From: Mumia sp050632745 | GTDB taxonomy: Bacteria; Actinomycetota; Actinomycetes; Propionibacteriales; Nocardioidaceae | DNA: 64,000 nt | Reading direction: 5' to 3' | Assembly: GCF_050632745.1 (NCBI RefSeq) | Contig: NZ_JBODSD010000001.1 | Coordinates: 1,116,001-1,180,000 of the forward strand | Notes under the pieces: model-generated | Seen by the model: only the letters and a program-made list of their open reading frames with translations | Told to the model about the DNA's origin: nothing | Database searches by the model: none | Program-made: the position numbers and the translations under genes | Part shown: piece by piece, positions 40,539-47,973 of the stretch | How positions within the stretch are numbered: the stretch's first letter is position 1 | Layout of the letters: every line of letters starts with the position of its first letter

Positions 40539-41342
40539 ATGGACCGCGGGGACCGGCGTCTCTCTCGCATGAAGCACGAGGACACGAGGTACGGAGCGGC
40601 CACCACGGCCGGTCGGCAGACGCCTTTCCCGCACCACACCGCCGCTGCCGCGGAGTCGTTGTTCCTCGTCCCGACGCGTCATCTGGACGCGCTCCGGGAC
40701 GTGCTTCGTGGTGGTGAGGACCCGGAAGGGGTTGCGGTCGAGCTCGGGGCGGCCGCAGCCACGGAAGGGATCGGGTGGAGCGAGCTGTTGCGCGACGTCG
40801 AGGACGTGAGTCGCAGCGTCTCGGGCTCGCTCCCACCGTACGAGATGGTCCGCGCGATGAGCATCGCGTGGACCGAGACCGCCATGCAGGACGCCTACGC
40901 GGCCTCCTGCGAGGACCCGCTCACGGGACTGACGTCGGCGACGCACCTGCGGACCCGGCTCGACGATGCGTACCGCCTCGCCGAGCGCAACGGTGCCAGC
41001 GCGTCCGACACGTGGGCGTTCGTCGTCGTCGAGATCACCTCGAGCGGCGGCCCGGAGATCGGGCTTCTCCGGTCGCTCTCGATGATCGTCGTGTCGGAGC
41101 TCTTGCGGGCCTGCTTCGACGGCGACGAGACCATCGCGCGCCTGGGGGAGCGGCGCGCGGTGGCCCTGGTGCGCCGCGCCGACGCCACGCGTGGCTACAG
41201 CGCGCTCCGGGGACTCCTGGAGTCCTCGCCCGACGTCCCGCAGACGCGGGTCTGGGTCGAGGGCGTGCCGGCGACCAGCGAGGCGGCGTCCCGCCTGCTG
41301 GGCGAGCTCGGGCGCGGCGACTCCGCGGGCGAGCTCGGCTGA
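40539..41342 (+). CDS. degenerate GGDEF-domain protein
   Basis: 267 residues from ATG 40539; ATG 40569 (MKHEDTRYG) is equally possible and neither has a clear ribosome site. The second half starts like a diguanylate cyclase (CEDPLTGLTSATHLRTRLDDAYR), but the active-site loop reads ARLGERRAVALV instead of RxGGDEF, so cyclase activity is not expected. The N-terminal 110 residues form a helical domain of unknown type. Divergent from the membrane sigma factor; followed by a strong hairpin. Confidence 0.7.
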   Translation: MDRGDRRLSRMKHEDTRYGAATTAGRQTPFPHHTAAAAESLFLVPTRHLDALRDVLRGGEDPEGVAVELGAAAATEGIGWSELLRDVEDVSRSVSGSLPPYEMVRAMSIAWTETAMQDAYAASCEDPLTGLTSATHLRTRLDDAYRLAERNGASASDTWAFVVVEITSSGGPEIGLLRSLSMIVVSELLRACFDGDETIARLGERRAVALVRRADATRGYSALRGLLESSPDVPQTRVWVEGVPATSEAASRLLGELGRGDSAGELG

Positions 41343-41346
41343 TCGG

Positions 41347-41385
41347 CCCGGTGTCCGCTCGCTCTCGGGACGGGCGGACACCGGG
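41347..41385 (+). terminator. hairpin terminator
   Basis: CCCGGTGTCCGC (41347-41358) pairs perfectly with GCGGACACCGGG (41374-41385) just after the stop of the GGDEF-like gene (41342). No T-run follows. Confidence 0.65.
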
Positions 41386-41439
41386 GCGGCAGTGCGTACG
41401 GCGTGGGACGCCGTCAGCGGTCTGTGGAACGCTGGCCTC

Positions 41440-42228
41440 ATGTGCGGTCGCTACGCCACCACGCGGTCCCCGTCGGATCTCAGCGCCGAGTTCGAGGCCG
41501 AGCCGGCCGAGGACCTGCCCGAGCTGCGCCCCGACTACAACGTTGCTCCGACCAAGGTGGTGCCGCTGATCCTCGAGCGGCACTCGCGTGAGGACCCCGA
41601 CGTCAAGCACCGCCTGGTCAAGGGCGTGACGTGGGGCCTGGTCCCGAGCTGGGCCAAGGACCGGGCGATCGGCAACCGGCTCATCAACGCCCGGTCCGAG
41701 ACGCTCGGCGAGAAGCCGTCGTTCCGGTCGGCGTTCGCGAAGCGCCGGGCCCTGGTCCCCGCGGACGGCTTCTACGAGTGGTACACGACCGAGAAGCTCA
41801 ACGCGAAGGGCAAGCCCGTCAAGCAGCCCTTCTTCATCCACGCTCCCGACGGCAAGCCGCTCGCGATGGCGGGTCTGTACGAGATCTGGCGCGACAAGGC
41901 GCTCCCGGAGGACGACGACTCGGCGTGGCTGTGGACGTTCACGATCATCACGACGACCGCCACCGACGACGTCGGCCGGATCCACGACCGCGCCCCGATG
42001 CTGGTGCCGCGCGACAAGTGGGCGACCTGGCTCGACCCCGACACCGACGACAAGGACGCCCTCGGCCGCCTGCTCGTGCCGGCCGCGCCGGGCGCCCTCC
42101 AGGCCTACCCGGTCTCGACGTCGGTCAACAACGTCCGCAACAACGGTCCCGAGCTCATGGAGCCGATCGCGCTCGAGGGCGAGCCGACGGGTGAGGACGG
42201 CGCGCAGCCGACGCTCGGGGACCTGTGA
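41440..42228 (+). CDS. SOS response-associated peptidase (SRAP/HMCES/YedK)
   Basis: 262 residues. MCGRYATT provides Cys2, which after Met removal cross-links to abasic sites in single-stranded DNA. Other conserved parts: DYNVAPTKVVPLI, WGLVPSWAKDRAIGNRLINARSETLGEKPSFRSAF, RRALVPADGFYEW and the catalytic His in VGRIHDRAPMLV. Protects replication forks at AP sites. ATG 41440. Its stop TGA overlaps the ATG of the next gene. Confidence 0.95.
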   Translation: MCGRYATTRSPSDLSAEFEAEPAEDLPELRPDYNVAPTKVVPLILERHSREDPDVKHRLVKGVTWGLVPSWAKDRAIGNRLINARSETLGEKPSFRSAFAKRRALVPADGFYEWYTTEKLNAKGKPVKQPFFIHAPDGKPLAMAGLYEIWRDKALPEDDDSAWLWTFTIITTTATDDVGRIHDRAPMLVPRDKWATWLDPDTDDKDALGRLLVPAAPGALQAYPVSTSVNNVRNNGPELMEPIALEGEPTGEDGAQPTLGDL

Positions 42229-42866
42229 TGACGACGCTCGCCGAGGCCACGTACGAGACTCCGTACGGGCCGGGGAGGCTGGTGTCGCGGCGCTCCGACC
42301 GGCCCTGGGCCACGCTCGTCCTCACCCACGGCGCCGGCGGCGGCATCGAGAGCCACGACCTCGAGGTGCTCACGCGCGGCCTGCCCCGGCTCGGCGTCGG
42401 TGTGGTCCGGGTCGAGATGCCGTGGCGGACGGCAGGCCGGCGCATCGCTCCCGCGCCTCCGGTGCTCGACGCCTCGTTCACCGCGCTGGTCGACCACCTG
42501 CGTCCTCGCGTGCCGCTGTTCGTCGGCGGCCGCAGCGCAGGCGCGCGGGTGGCGTGCCGGCGCGGTCGGGCGCTCGGCGCCGTCGGCGTGGTCGCGCTCG
42601 CCTTCCCGCTGCACCCGCCCGGCAAGCCGGACAAGACGCGCGTGGACGAGCTGCTGGGGGCGGGCGTGCCCACGTTGGTGGTGCAGGGGGAGCGGGACCC
42701 GTTCGGGACCCCTCCCGAGTTCCCCGTGAGCACCTCGATGGTGGTGCTGCCGGGCGCCGACCACGCGCTCAAGGTCGGCAAGCGGGCGGTCCCGGACCAG
42801 GCGGCGGTGGACGCGATGCTCGTCGACGGCGTCCACACCTTCCTCCGCCGCCGGGTCGGACGCTGA
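42228..42866 (+). CDS. alpha/beta hydrolase of the KANL3/Tex30 family
   Basis: 212 residues from ATG 42228 (TGATG overlap with SRAP; GTG 42225 is also in frame). LVLTHGAGGGIESHDLEVLTRGLPRLGVGVVRVEMPWR, nucleophile region FVGGRSAGARVACR with Ser, PTLVVQGERDPFG and the late PGADHALK with the His. Matches the Tex30/KANL3-like dienelactone-hydrolase group. Coupling to SRAP appears in several actinomycetes, but no shared function is known to me. Confidence 0.88.
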   Translation: MTTLAEATYETPYGPGRLVSRRSDRPWATLVLTHGAGGGIESHDLEVLTRGLPRLGVGVVRVEMPWRTAGRRIAPAPPVLDASFTALVDHLRPRVPLFVGGRSAGARVACRRGRALGAVGVVALAFPLHPPGKPDKTRVDELLGAGVPTLVVQGERDPFGTPPEFPVSTSMVVLPGADHALKVGKRAVPDQAAVDAMLVDGVHTFLRRRVGR

Positions 42867-42876
42867 TCCACGCGCG

Positions 42877-42903
42877 GGGAATGAGCACCGCGGCGCCCGC
42901 GTT
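42877..42903 (+). promoter_or_regulatory. SigR-type promoter
   Basis: GGGAAT (42877-42882), 18 bases of spacer, then GTT (42901-42903) matches the thiol-stress sigma-R consensus GGAAT-N18-GTT. It lies 55 bases before the first start of the sigR gene, implying autoregulation. Confidence 0.85.
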
Positions 42904-42957
42904 GAATCCGGACAGCGCCGCACGACCGCGGCGGACGACCCGACCGGAGGAGGATGC

Positions 42958-43686
42958 GTGCTCGCGACCCTGACCCGCCCCGCTGACACCGGTGTCGTCG
43001 ACCCGGTGGTGCCGGGCATGCCGGGGGTAGGCTGGACGGCGATGACCGAACCCACTGAGACAGCCGCCGCGCCCGCAGGCGAGGCGACGGACCGGGTCGA
43101 GGCCAGCGAGACGCCCGAGGAGCGCACCGCGCGCTTCGAGCGGGACGCGCTGCCGTTCCTCGACCAGCTCTACTCCGCCGCCCTGCGGATGACGCGCAGC
43201 CCGCACGACGCCGAAGACCTGGTGCAGGAGACGTTCGCCAAGGCGTACCAGTCGTTCCACCAGTTCCGCCCGGGGACCAACCTCAAGGCCTGGCTCTACC
43301 GGATCCTCACCAACACCTACATCAACTCCTACCGCAAGAAGCAGCGGCAGCCGCAGCAGCAGATGACGGAGGAGATCGAGGACTGGCAGCTCGCCCGCTC
43401 GGCGGCGCACACCTCGACCGGCCTGAAGTCGGCGGAGATGGAGGCGCTCGAGCACCTCCCCGACAGCGACGTCAAGCAGGCGCTCCAGCAGCTTCCCGAG
43501 GACTTCCGCTACGCGGTCTACCTCGCGGACGTCGAAGGCTTCCCCTACAAGGAGATCGCCGAGATCATGGAGACCCCGATCGGGACCGTGATGTCGCGGC
43601 TCCACCGTGGACGCAAGCAGCTCCGTGAGCTGCTCACCGACTACGCGCGCGAGCGCGGGATGGTTTCGGCAGGTGACAAGGCATGA
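42958..43686 (+). CDS. sigR: ECF sigma factor SigR/SigH (thiol-oxidative stress)
   Basis: 242 residues from GTG 42958, which has GGAGGAGG five bases upstream. The conventional start, ATG 43042, gives 214 residues. Region 2: LYSAALRMTRSPHDAEDLVQETFAKAYQSFHQFRPGTNLKAWLYRILTNTYINSYRKKQ. Region 4: LPEDFRYAVYLADVEGFPYKEIAEIMETPIGTVMSRLHRGRKQLRELL. In Streptomyces, SigR controls thioredoxin and mycothiol genes and is made as a stable short form and an unstable long form from an induced promoter. The same two-start layout is visible here. It overlaps its anti-sigma gene. Confidence 0.95.
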   Translation: MLATLTRPADTGVVDPVVPGMPGVGWTAMTEPTETAAAPAGEATDRVEASETPEERTARFERDALPFLDQLYSAALRMTRSPHDAEDLVQETFAKAYQSFHQFRPGTNLKAWLYRILTNTYINSYRKKQRQPQQQMTEEIEDWQLARSAAHTSTGLKSAEMEALEHLPDSDVKQALQQLPEDFRYAVYLADVEGFPYKEIAEIMETPIGTVMSRLHRGRKQLRELLTDYARERGMVSAGDKA

Positions 43687-43973
43687 GCGAGGACATCAAC
43701 CTCGGGCCCGACTGTCAGGGCGCGCTGGAGAACCTCTACCTCTTCCTCGACCACGAGCTGGCCGAGGGCGACTGGGACGCCGTGCACGCGCACATCGCGG
43801 ACTGCGCGCCGTGCCTCTCCCAGTTCGACGTCGAGCGCATCGTCAAGGAGCTGGTCGCCCGCTCCTGCCGTGAGAAGGCTCCCGACGTCCTCCGGGCCAA
43901 GGTGCTCACGTCGATCCGGACGACGACCGTGACGGTCACCCGGACCGAGCGCCTCGGCGAGCCCGGCGCGTGA
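43683..43973 (+). CDS. rsrA: mycothiol-system zinc anti-sigma factor RsrA
   Basis: 96 residues. Zinc anti-sigma motif: His in FLDHELAEGDWDAVHAH, then HIADCAPC (HxxxCxxC), with an early Cys in GPDCQGALENL. These residues form the redox switch that releases SigR on disulfide stress. ATG 43683 overlaps the sigR stop, giving 1:1 coupling. The tail TTTVTVTRTERLG is variable. Confidence 0.95.
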   Translation: MSEDINLGPDCQGALENLYLFLDHELAEGDWDAVHAHIADCAPCLSQFDVERIVKELVARSCREKAPDVLRAKVLTSIRTTTVTVTRTERLGEPGA

Positions 43974-44356
43974 GCGGGCTCGAGAAGGGACTGACGGCCA
44001 CGCTCACCCGCACCGTGGGTGAGGACGACACCGCGCTCGCGCTGGGGAGCGGCTCGCTGCGCGTCCTCGCGACGCCGCGGGTCCTCGCCTGGAGCGAGGA
44101 GGCGACGTGCGCGGCGATCGCGCCGGTCCTCGAGGACGGGGCGACCTCCGTCGGCACCCGCGTGCGGCTCGACCACCTGGCTGCGAGCCCGCTGGGCGCG
44201 ACCGTCGCCGTGGTCGCGACCGTCTCGGCGGTCGACGGGCGCATGGTGACGTTCGAGGTCGTCGCGACGGACTCCGACGGCCGGCTCCTGGCCGAGGGCG
44301 AGGTGCGCCGCGTCGTCGTCGACACCGAGCGCTTCCTCGCGCGCATCGGCGCATGA
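43970..44356 (+). CDS. FlK-like hotdog thioesterase
   Basis: 128 residues from GTG 43970, overlapping rsrA. LRVLATPRVLAWSEEATCAAIAPVLEDGATSVGTRVRLDHLAASPLGATVAVVATV is the fluoroacetyl-CoA thioesterase-like hotdog fold with the Thr/Glu/His-type active-site region (SVG, EEAT, DHLA). Probably a housekeeping acyl-CoA thioesterase transcribed with sigR-rsrA. Confidence 0.85.
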   Translation: MSGLEKGLTATLTRTVGEDDTALALGSGSLRVLATPRVLAWSEEATCAAIAPVLEDGATSVGTRVRLDHLAASPLGATVAVVATVSAVDGRMVTFEVVATDSDGRLLAEGEVRRVVVDTERFLARIGA

Positions 44357-44886
44357 CCGCGTCGCAGTCGCTCGGCGCGGGCACGCTCGTCGTCCGCGCG
44401 GTGCGCACGGACGAGTACGAGCAGGCCGGCGCGATCGTGGTCTCGGCCTACCGTGCCGAGGGTTACCTCCGCTTCTCCGACGGCTCGGAGGACACCGCCT
44501 ACGCCGCGAAGCTCGCCGACGTCGCGACCCGCGCCGCAGACTCCGAGGTCCTCGTGGTCGAGCGCGACGGCCGCCTCCTCGGCACCGTCACCTGGTGCTC
44601 GCCGGGGTCCACGATGCGCGAGCTCGCGACCCGCGACGACCAGGGCGAGTTCCGGATGCTCGGTGTCGACCCCGCCGCGGCCGGCCTGGGCGTCGGTACG
44701 GCGATGGTGCGGTGGTGCCTCGACCGCGCGGCCGCCGACGGGCTCCGCGAGGTCGTCATCAGCTCGCTCCCCGACATGGTCCCGGCGCACCGGCTCTACG
44801 CGAGGCACGGCTTCGTCCGACGCGAGGACCTCGACTGGTCGCCGGTCCCGGGCACGGAGCTCATCGGCTTCAGTCGCCTGGTCTGA
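44353..44886 (+). CDS. GNAT-family N-acetyltransferase
   Basis: 177 residues from ATG 44353, overlapping the thioesterase stop. VLVVERDGRLLGTVTWC, then the acetyl-CoA loop FRMLGVDPAAAGLGVGTAMVRWCLDRAAADGLREVVISSLPDMVPAHRLYARHGFVRREDLDW (motif A and B of GNAT). Substrate unknown. Last gene of the sigR unit, followed by a palindrome cluster and a terminator. Confidence 0.9.
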   Translation: MTASQSLGAGTLVVRAVRTDEYEQAGAIVVSAYRAEGYLRFSDGSEDTAYAAKLADVATRAADSEVLVVERDGRLLGTVTWCSPGSTMRELATRDDQGEFRMLGVDPAAAGLGVGTAMVRWCLDRAAADGLREVVISSLPDMVPAHRLYARHGFVRREDLDWSPVPGTELIGFSRLV

Positions 44887-44929
44887 CCCCGCGCCGGCTC
44901 GCCCGGACCGCGCGCCTGCCGGAGCCGGC

Positions 44930-45018
44930 GTTCGCTCGGGTACCCCAGCGAGGGCCGTCTGCCCCGAGCGTGCACACTCGGGTCAGTGCGTCTCCGCTCG
45001 GGTACCCGAGCGAGCGGA
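44930..45018. repeat. cluster of three related palindromes
   Basis: Imperfect CGCTCGGGTACCCCAGCGAG near 44933, the interrupted inverted repeat CCCGAGCGTGCACACTCGGG near 44963, and the perfect CGCTCGGGTACCCGAGCG (44995-45012), itself nested in TCCGCTCG/CGAGCGGA. Together they form a REP-like intergenic block between a GNAT gene and a terminator. Confidence 0.65.
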
Positions 45019-45035
45019 CGCGCCCAGACATGACG

Positions 45036-45068
45036 AAGGGCCTCGTACCGGACTGGTACGAGGCCCTT
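45036..45068. terminator. bidirectional intrinsic terminator
   Basis: AAGGGCCTCGTACC (45036-45049) pairs perfectly with GGTACGAGGCCCTT (45055-45068) around a five-base loop. On the plus strand the stem ends in TTTC. It separates the convergent GNAT gene and bL37 gene. Confidence 0.9.
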
Positions 45069-45077
45069 TCGCGCTGA

Positions 45078-45152
45078 TCAAGCGTTGGGACGCTTGCCGT
45101 GGTTCGCGCTCTTCTTGCGACGCGCCCGGCGCTTGCGGCCAGTCTTGCCCAT
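45078..45152 (-). CDS. 50S ribosomal protein bL37
   Basis: 24 residues from ATG 45152, preceded by GAGGAGGA. The whole product, MGKTGRKRRARRKKSANHGK followed by RPNA, matches the tiny basic actinobacterial large-subunit protein bL37, first seen in mycobacterial ribosome structures. It is too short for ordinary gene finding. It ends ten bases before a strong terminator. Confidence 0.85.
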   Translation of the reverse strand: MGKTGRKRRARRKKSANHGKRPNA

Positions 45153-45217
45153 GGGGTCCTCCTCGAACTCTGCTTCTCCCATGGTCGCATGCGGGGCCAA
45201 CGGGCCCGAACGCGACC

Positions 45218-46915
45218 TCAGACGCCGGTGGTGCTGCGCGGGTAGACCGCGTCGACGTCGGTCATCACGTTGACCAGGTACGGCACGCCCGAGGCGAACG
45301 CGCGGTCGAGCGCCGGGCCGATCTCCTTCGGGTCCGTCACCGCCTCGCCTCCGCCGCCGAGCGCCGTGACGACCTCGTCGTAGCGGGTCTGCGGAGCGAG
45401 GTCGGCGGCGACGTCGTAGCCGTAGAGGAACTGCATCGGCGCCTTCTCCAGCCCCCAGGCCGAGTTGTTGCCGACGACCATGACGACCGGGAGGTTGTGG
45501 CGCACCAGCGTGTCGACGTCGATGAGCGACATGCCGGCGGCGCCGTCCCCGAAGAGGACGACGACCTGGCTGTCGGGCCGGGCGATCCGCGCGGCCATCG
45601 CAGCACCGAGGCCGGCACCGAGGCACCCGTACGGGCCGGGGTCGAGCCAGCAGCCGGGCCGGGCCGGCTCCAGGAACTTGCCCGCGAACGACACGAAGTC
45701 GCCGCCGTCCCCGATCACGACCGCGTCGTCGGCCAGGCGGGGGATGAGCTCGCCGTAGATCCGCGCCGGGTGGATCGGGTCGGCGTCGGCGTTGAGGAGC
45801 GCGGCGTCGCGGGCCTCGGCGGCAGCGACGGCGTCGCGCAGCTGCCCGGTCCAGCCCGTCCACGACGGACGGGAGCCGCCGGTCGTCTGCAGCGCCTGCA
45901 GGACCTGGTCGAAGCACGCGGTGAGGTCTCCCGACAGCGACGCAGCCAGGTTGGCGCGGGCGGAGACCTGCGCGGGGCTGTCGGCGACGTGGACGACCTT
46001 CGCGTGGGGCGCGCCGTCCTTGCCACCGAAGACGCCGTAGCCGAGCCGGAAGTCGAGCGGGGTGCCCACGACGACGACGAGGTCGGCCTTGCCGAGCGCG
46101 TGGGAGCGGGCCTTGGTGACGAGCTGCTGGTGACCGCGCGGCACGATGCCGCGCCCCATCCCGTTGGCGATCGCGGGGATCCCCGTCTCCTCGACGAAGC
46201 GCAGGGCCGCATCCTCGGCGTGGTCGGCCCACACGTCGGTGCCGAGCACGAGCACCGGGCGCTCCGCCTCGGCGATCAGGCGCGCCACCTGGCCCACCTG
46301 GTCGCCGTCGGGCTCGATCGGGTCGGGCCGCTGCCCGTAGGTCGCTCCGGAGACGGTCGTACGGCTGAAGAGCTGGTCCATCGGCACGTCGAGGAACGTC
46401 GGACCGCGGTGGGAGGACCCCGCGAGCGCGAACGCCTGGTCGACCGTGGGAGCGATGTCGTCCACCGTCTGCGCGGTTCCGGCCCACTTGGAGACGGTCG
46501 AGACGATCGGCGGGTGGTCGAGCTCCTGGAGGCTCCCCATGCCCCAGGTGTGGGTCGCGGCGCGGCCCCCGATCGTGACCAGGGGCGACCCGGCGAAGTG
46601 CGCCTGGGCGATCGGGCTCACGCCGTTGGTGACGCCCGGCCCTGCGGTGAGGACCGCGAGCCCCGGCGTGCGCGTGAGCTTGCCGGTGGCCTCGGCCGCG
46701 AACACCGCGCTGGGCTCGTGGCGGACGTCGACGAGCCGCACCGGCGGCTCGGCCTTCACCGCGGCGTCGTACAGCGGGAAGACGTGCGCACCGGACAAGG
46801 TGAACATCGTCTCCACGCCGTGGGCGCGGGCGGCGTCGAGGGCATGATCGCCTCCGTGGCCCTCGCGGCCCTCAGGGGCCGGGGCGTCGGACGCGGTGGG
46901 GGTCTCTGCGGTCAT
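45218..46915 (-). CDS. thiamine diphosphate-dependent acetolactate synthase-like enzyme
   Basis: 565 residues. N-terminal pyrimidine-binding domain with the catalytic Glu in VDVRHEPSAVFAAEATGKLTRTPGLAVLTAGPGVTNG. Central nucleotide-like domain PVLVLGTDVWADHA. C-terminal ThDP domain with GDGAAGMSLIDVDTLVRHNLPVVMVVGNNSAWGLEK. It is annotated in relatives as acetolactate synthase, but it stands alone without ilvN or ilvC and could act on other 2-oxo or oxalyl/2-hydroxyacyl substrates. The N terminus carries a 20-residue Pro/Glu-rich extension. Confidence 0.85.
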   Translation of the reverse strand: MTAETPTASDAPAPEGREGHGGDHALDAARAHGVETMFTLSGAHVFPLYDAAVKAEPPVRLVDVRHEPSAVFAAEATGKLTRTPGLAVLTAGPGVTNGVSPIAQAHFAGSPLVTIGGRAATHTWGMGSLQELDHPPIVSTVSKWAGTAQTVDDIAPTVDQAFALAGSSHRGPTFLDVPMDQLFSRTTVSGATYGQRPDPIEPDGDQVGQVARLIAEAERPVLVLGTDVWADHAEDAALRFVEETGIPAIANGMGRGIVPRGHQQLVTKARSHALGKADLVVVVGTPLDFRLGYGVFGGKDGAPHAKVVHVADSPAQVSARANLAASLSGDLTACFDQVLQALQTTGGSRPSWTGWTGQLRDAVAAAEARDAALLNADADPIHPARIYGELIPRLADDAVVIGDGGDFVSFAGKFLEPARPGCWLDPGPYGCLGAGLGAAMAARIARPDSQVVVLFGDGAAGMSLIDVDTLVRHNLPVVMVVGNNSAWGLEKAPMQFLYGYDVAADLAPQTRYDEVVTALGGGGEAVTDPKEIGPALDRAFASGVPYLVNVMTDVDAVYPRSTTGV

Positions 46916-46946
46916 GTGACCTAGGTTACCTACGAGTACACCCCGG

Positions 46947-47873
46947 TCAGCGCGTGGTGGTGACCGTCCGCTTGCCGGCGACGGTCGGGAACAGCCACGG
47001 CGTCTCCGCGCGGATCTGCTCGATCGCCGCGAGGAGCAGGTCGGCCCGGTGCGGCGCCGGGGTGGAGAAGAGCTCGTCGTCGCCGGCCACGCCGGCCCGC
47101 CCCTTCACGCCGAGGGCGAGCTGGACGTACAGGGCGCGGAGGAACCGCGAGGTGTTGTACGCCGCGGGTGTCGGCCACTCGCCCGGCGACCCGCCGCGCG
47201 TCCTCGGCCGCCGGGTGCCGGCGCCGAGCCGGGCGAGCCAGGGCTCGACGACGTTGGGGGAGACCGCGTTGCGGTGCAGGACCGCCATCGCGGCGTAGGC
47301 CAGGCGGTCGTCCTCGCCGTGGTGCAGGACGTGCTCGGTCGGGATCAGGAGCCGGTCGGCGATGACGTCGAGCAGGACCGTCAGCTCGAGCTTGTCGAAG
47401 TGCGGGGAGCGGGCGAGCGCGCCCAGCAGGTCCGCCCCGTGGGCGACGGCGTGCGCCCAGCCCACCTCGGGGATCCATCCGCGCAGGTCCTTCTCGCGCA
47501 CCAGCCACGACGTCGCCTGGTCGCCCCAGCCCATCACGGTCGCCGCGGGCAGCAGCTGCATCTCGTTGTCGCGGACGATGATCTCCGAGAGCACGAGCGC
47601 GGTGTAGGAACGGCGCAGGACCGTGAGGTCTCCCTGGGTGCCGAGGCCGGTGCGCAGCCCGGTCACGACGCCGTTGCCGAAGCCGCGGAGCAGCGCGTCG
47701 TACTCGCCGGAGTGGATCCACGTCGCGAGCAGCGGGAAGGCGATGCCGTCGCGCTGCTGCTGGTCGGGGCTGGCGAGCATGTCGATCAGCTCGAGCGTGA
47801 GGTCGTTGAGCGACCTGTCGCTCGGCACCTGCATCCCGGCGCCGATCACGGAACGCCAGTACGACTCGGACAC
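46947..47873 (-). CDS. DUF2785 protein
   Basis: 308 residues from GTG 47873 (VSESYWRSVIGAGMQVPSDRSLNDLTLELIDMLASPD). Features PLLATWIHSGEYD, VLRRSYTALVLSEIIVRDN and GWAHAVAHGADLLGALARSPHFDKLELTVLLDVIADRL match DUF2785, an alpha-helical family of unknown function. Divergent from pdtaS with 100 bases between starts. Confidence 0.82.
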   Translation of the reverse strand: MSESYWRSVIGAGMQVPSDRSLNDLTLELIDMLASPDQQQRDGIAFPLLATWIHSGEYDALLRGFGNGVVTGLRTGLGTQGDLTVLRRSYTALVLSEIIVRDNEMQLLPAATVMGWGDQATSWLVREKDLRGWIPEVGWAHAVAHGADLLGALARSPHFDKLELTVLLDVIADRLLIPTEHVLHHGEDDRLAYAAMAVLHRNAVSPNVVEPWLARLGAGTRRPRTRGGSPGEWPTPAAYNTSRFLRALYVQLALGVKGRAGVAGDDELFSTPAPHRADLLLAAIEQIRAETPWLFPTVAGKRTVTTTR

Positions 47874-47973
47874 GGGGCTATGGTCGCACGGACGGCGTCG
47901 ACGACGAGACCCGCCCCACACTCGTCTCGGCAGGCAGACCGACCGTCGTCGACCGCTGGATACGCTGGGCTCC

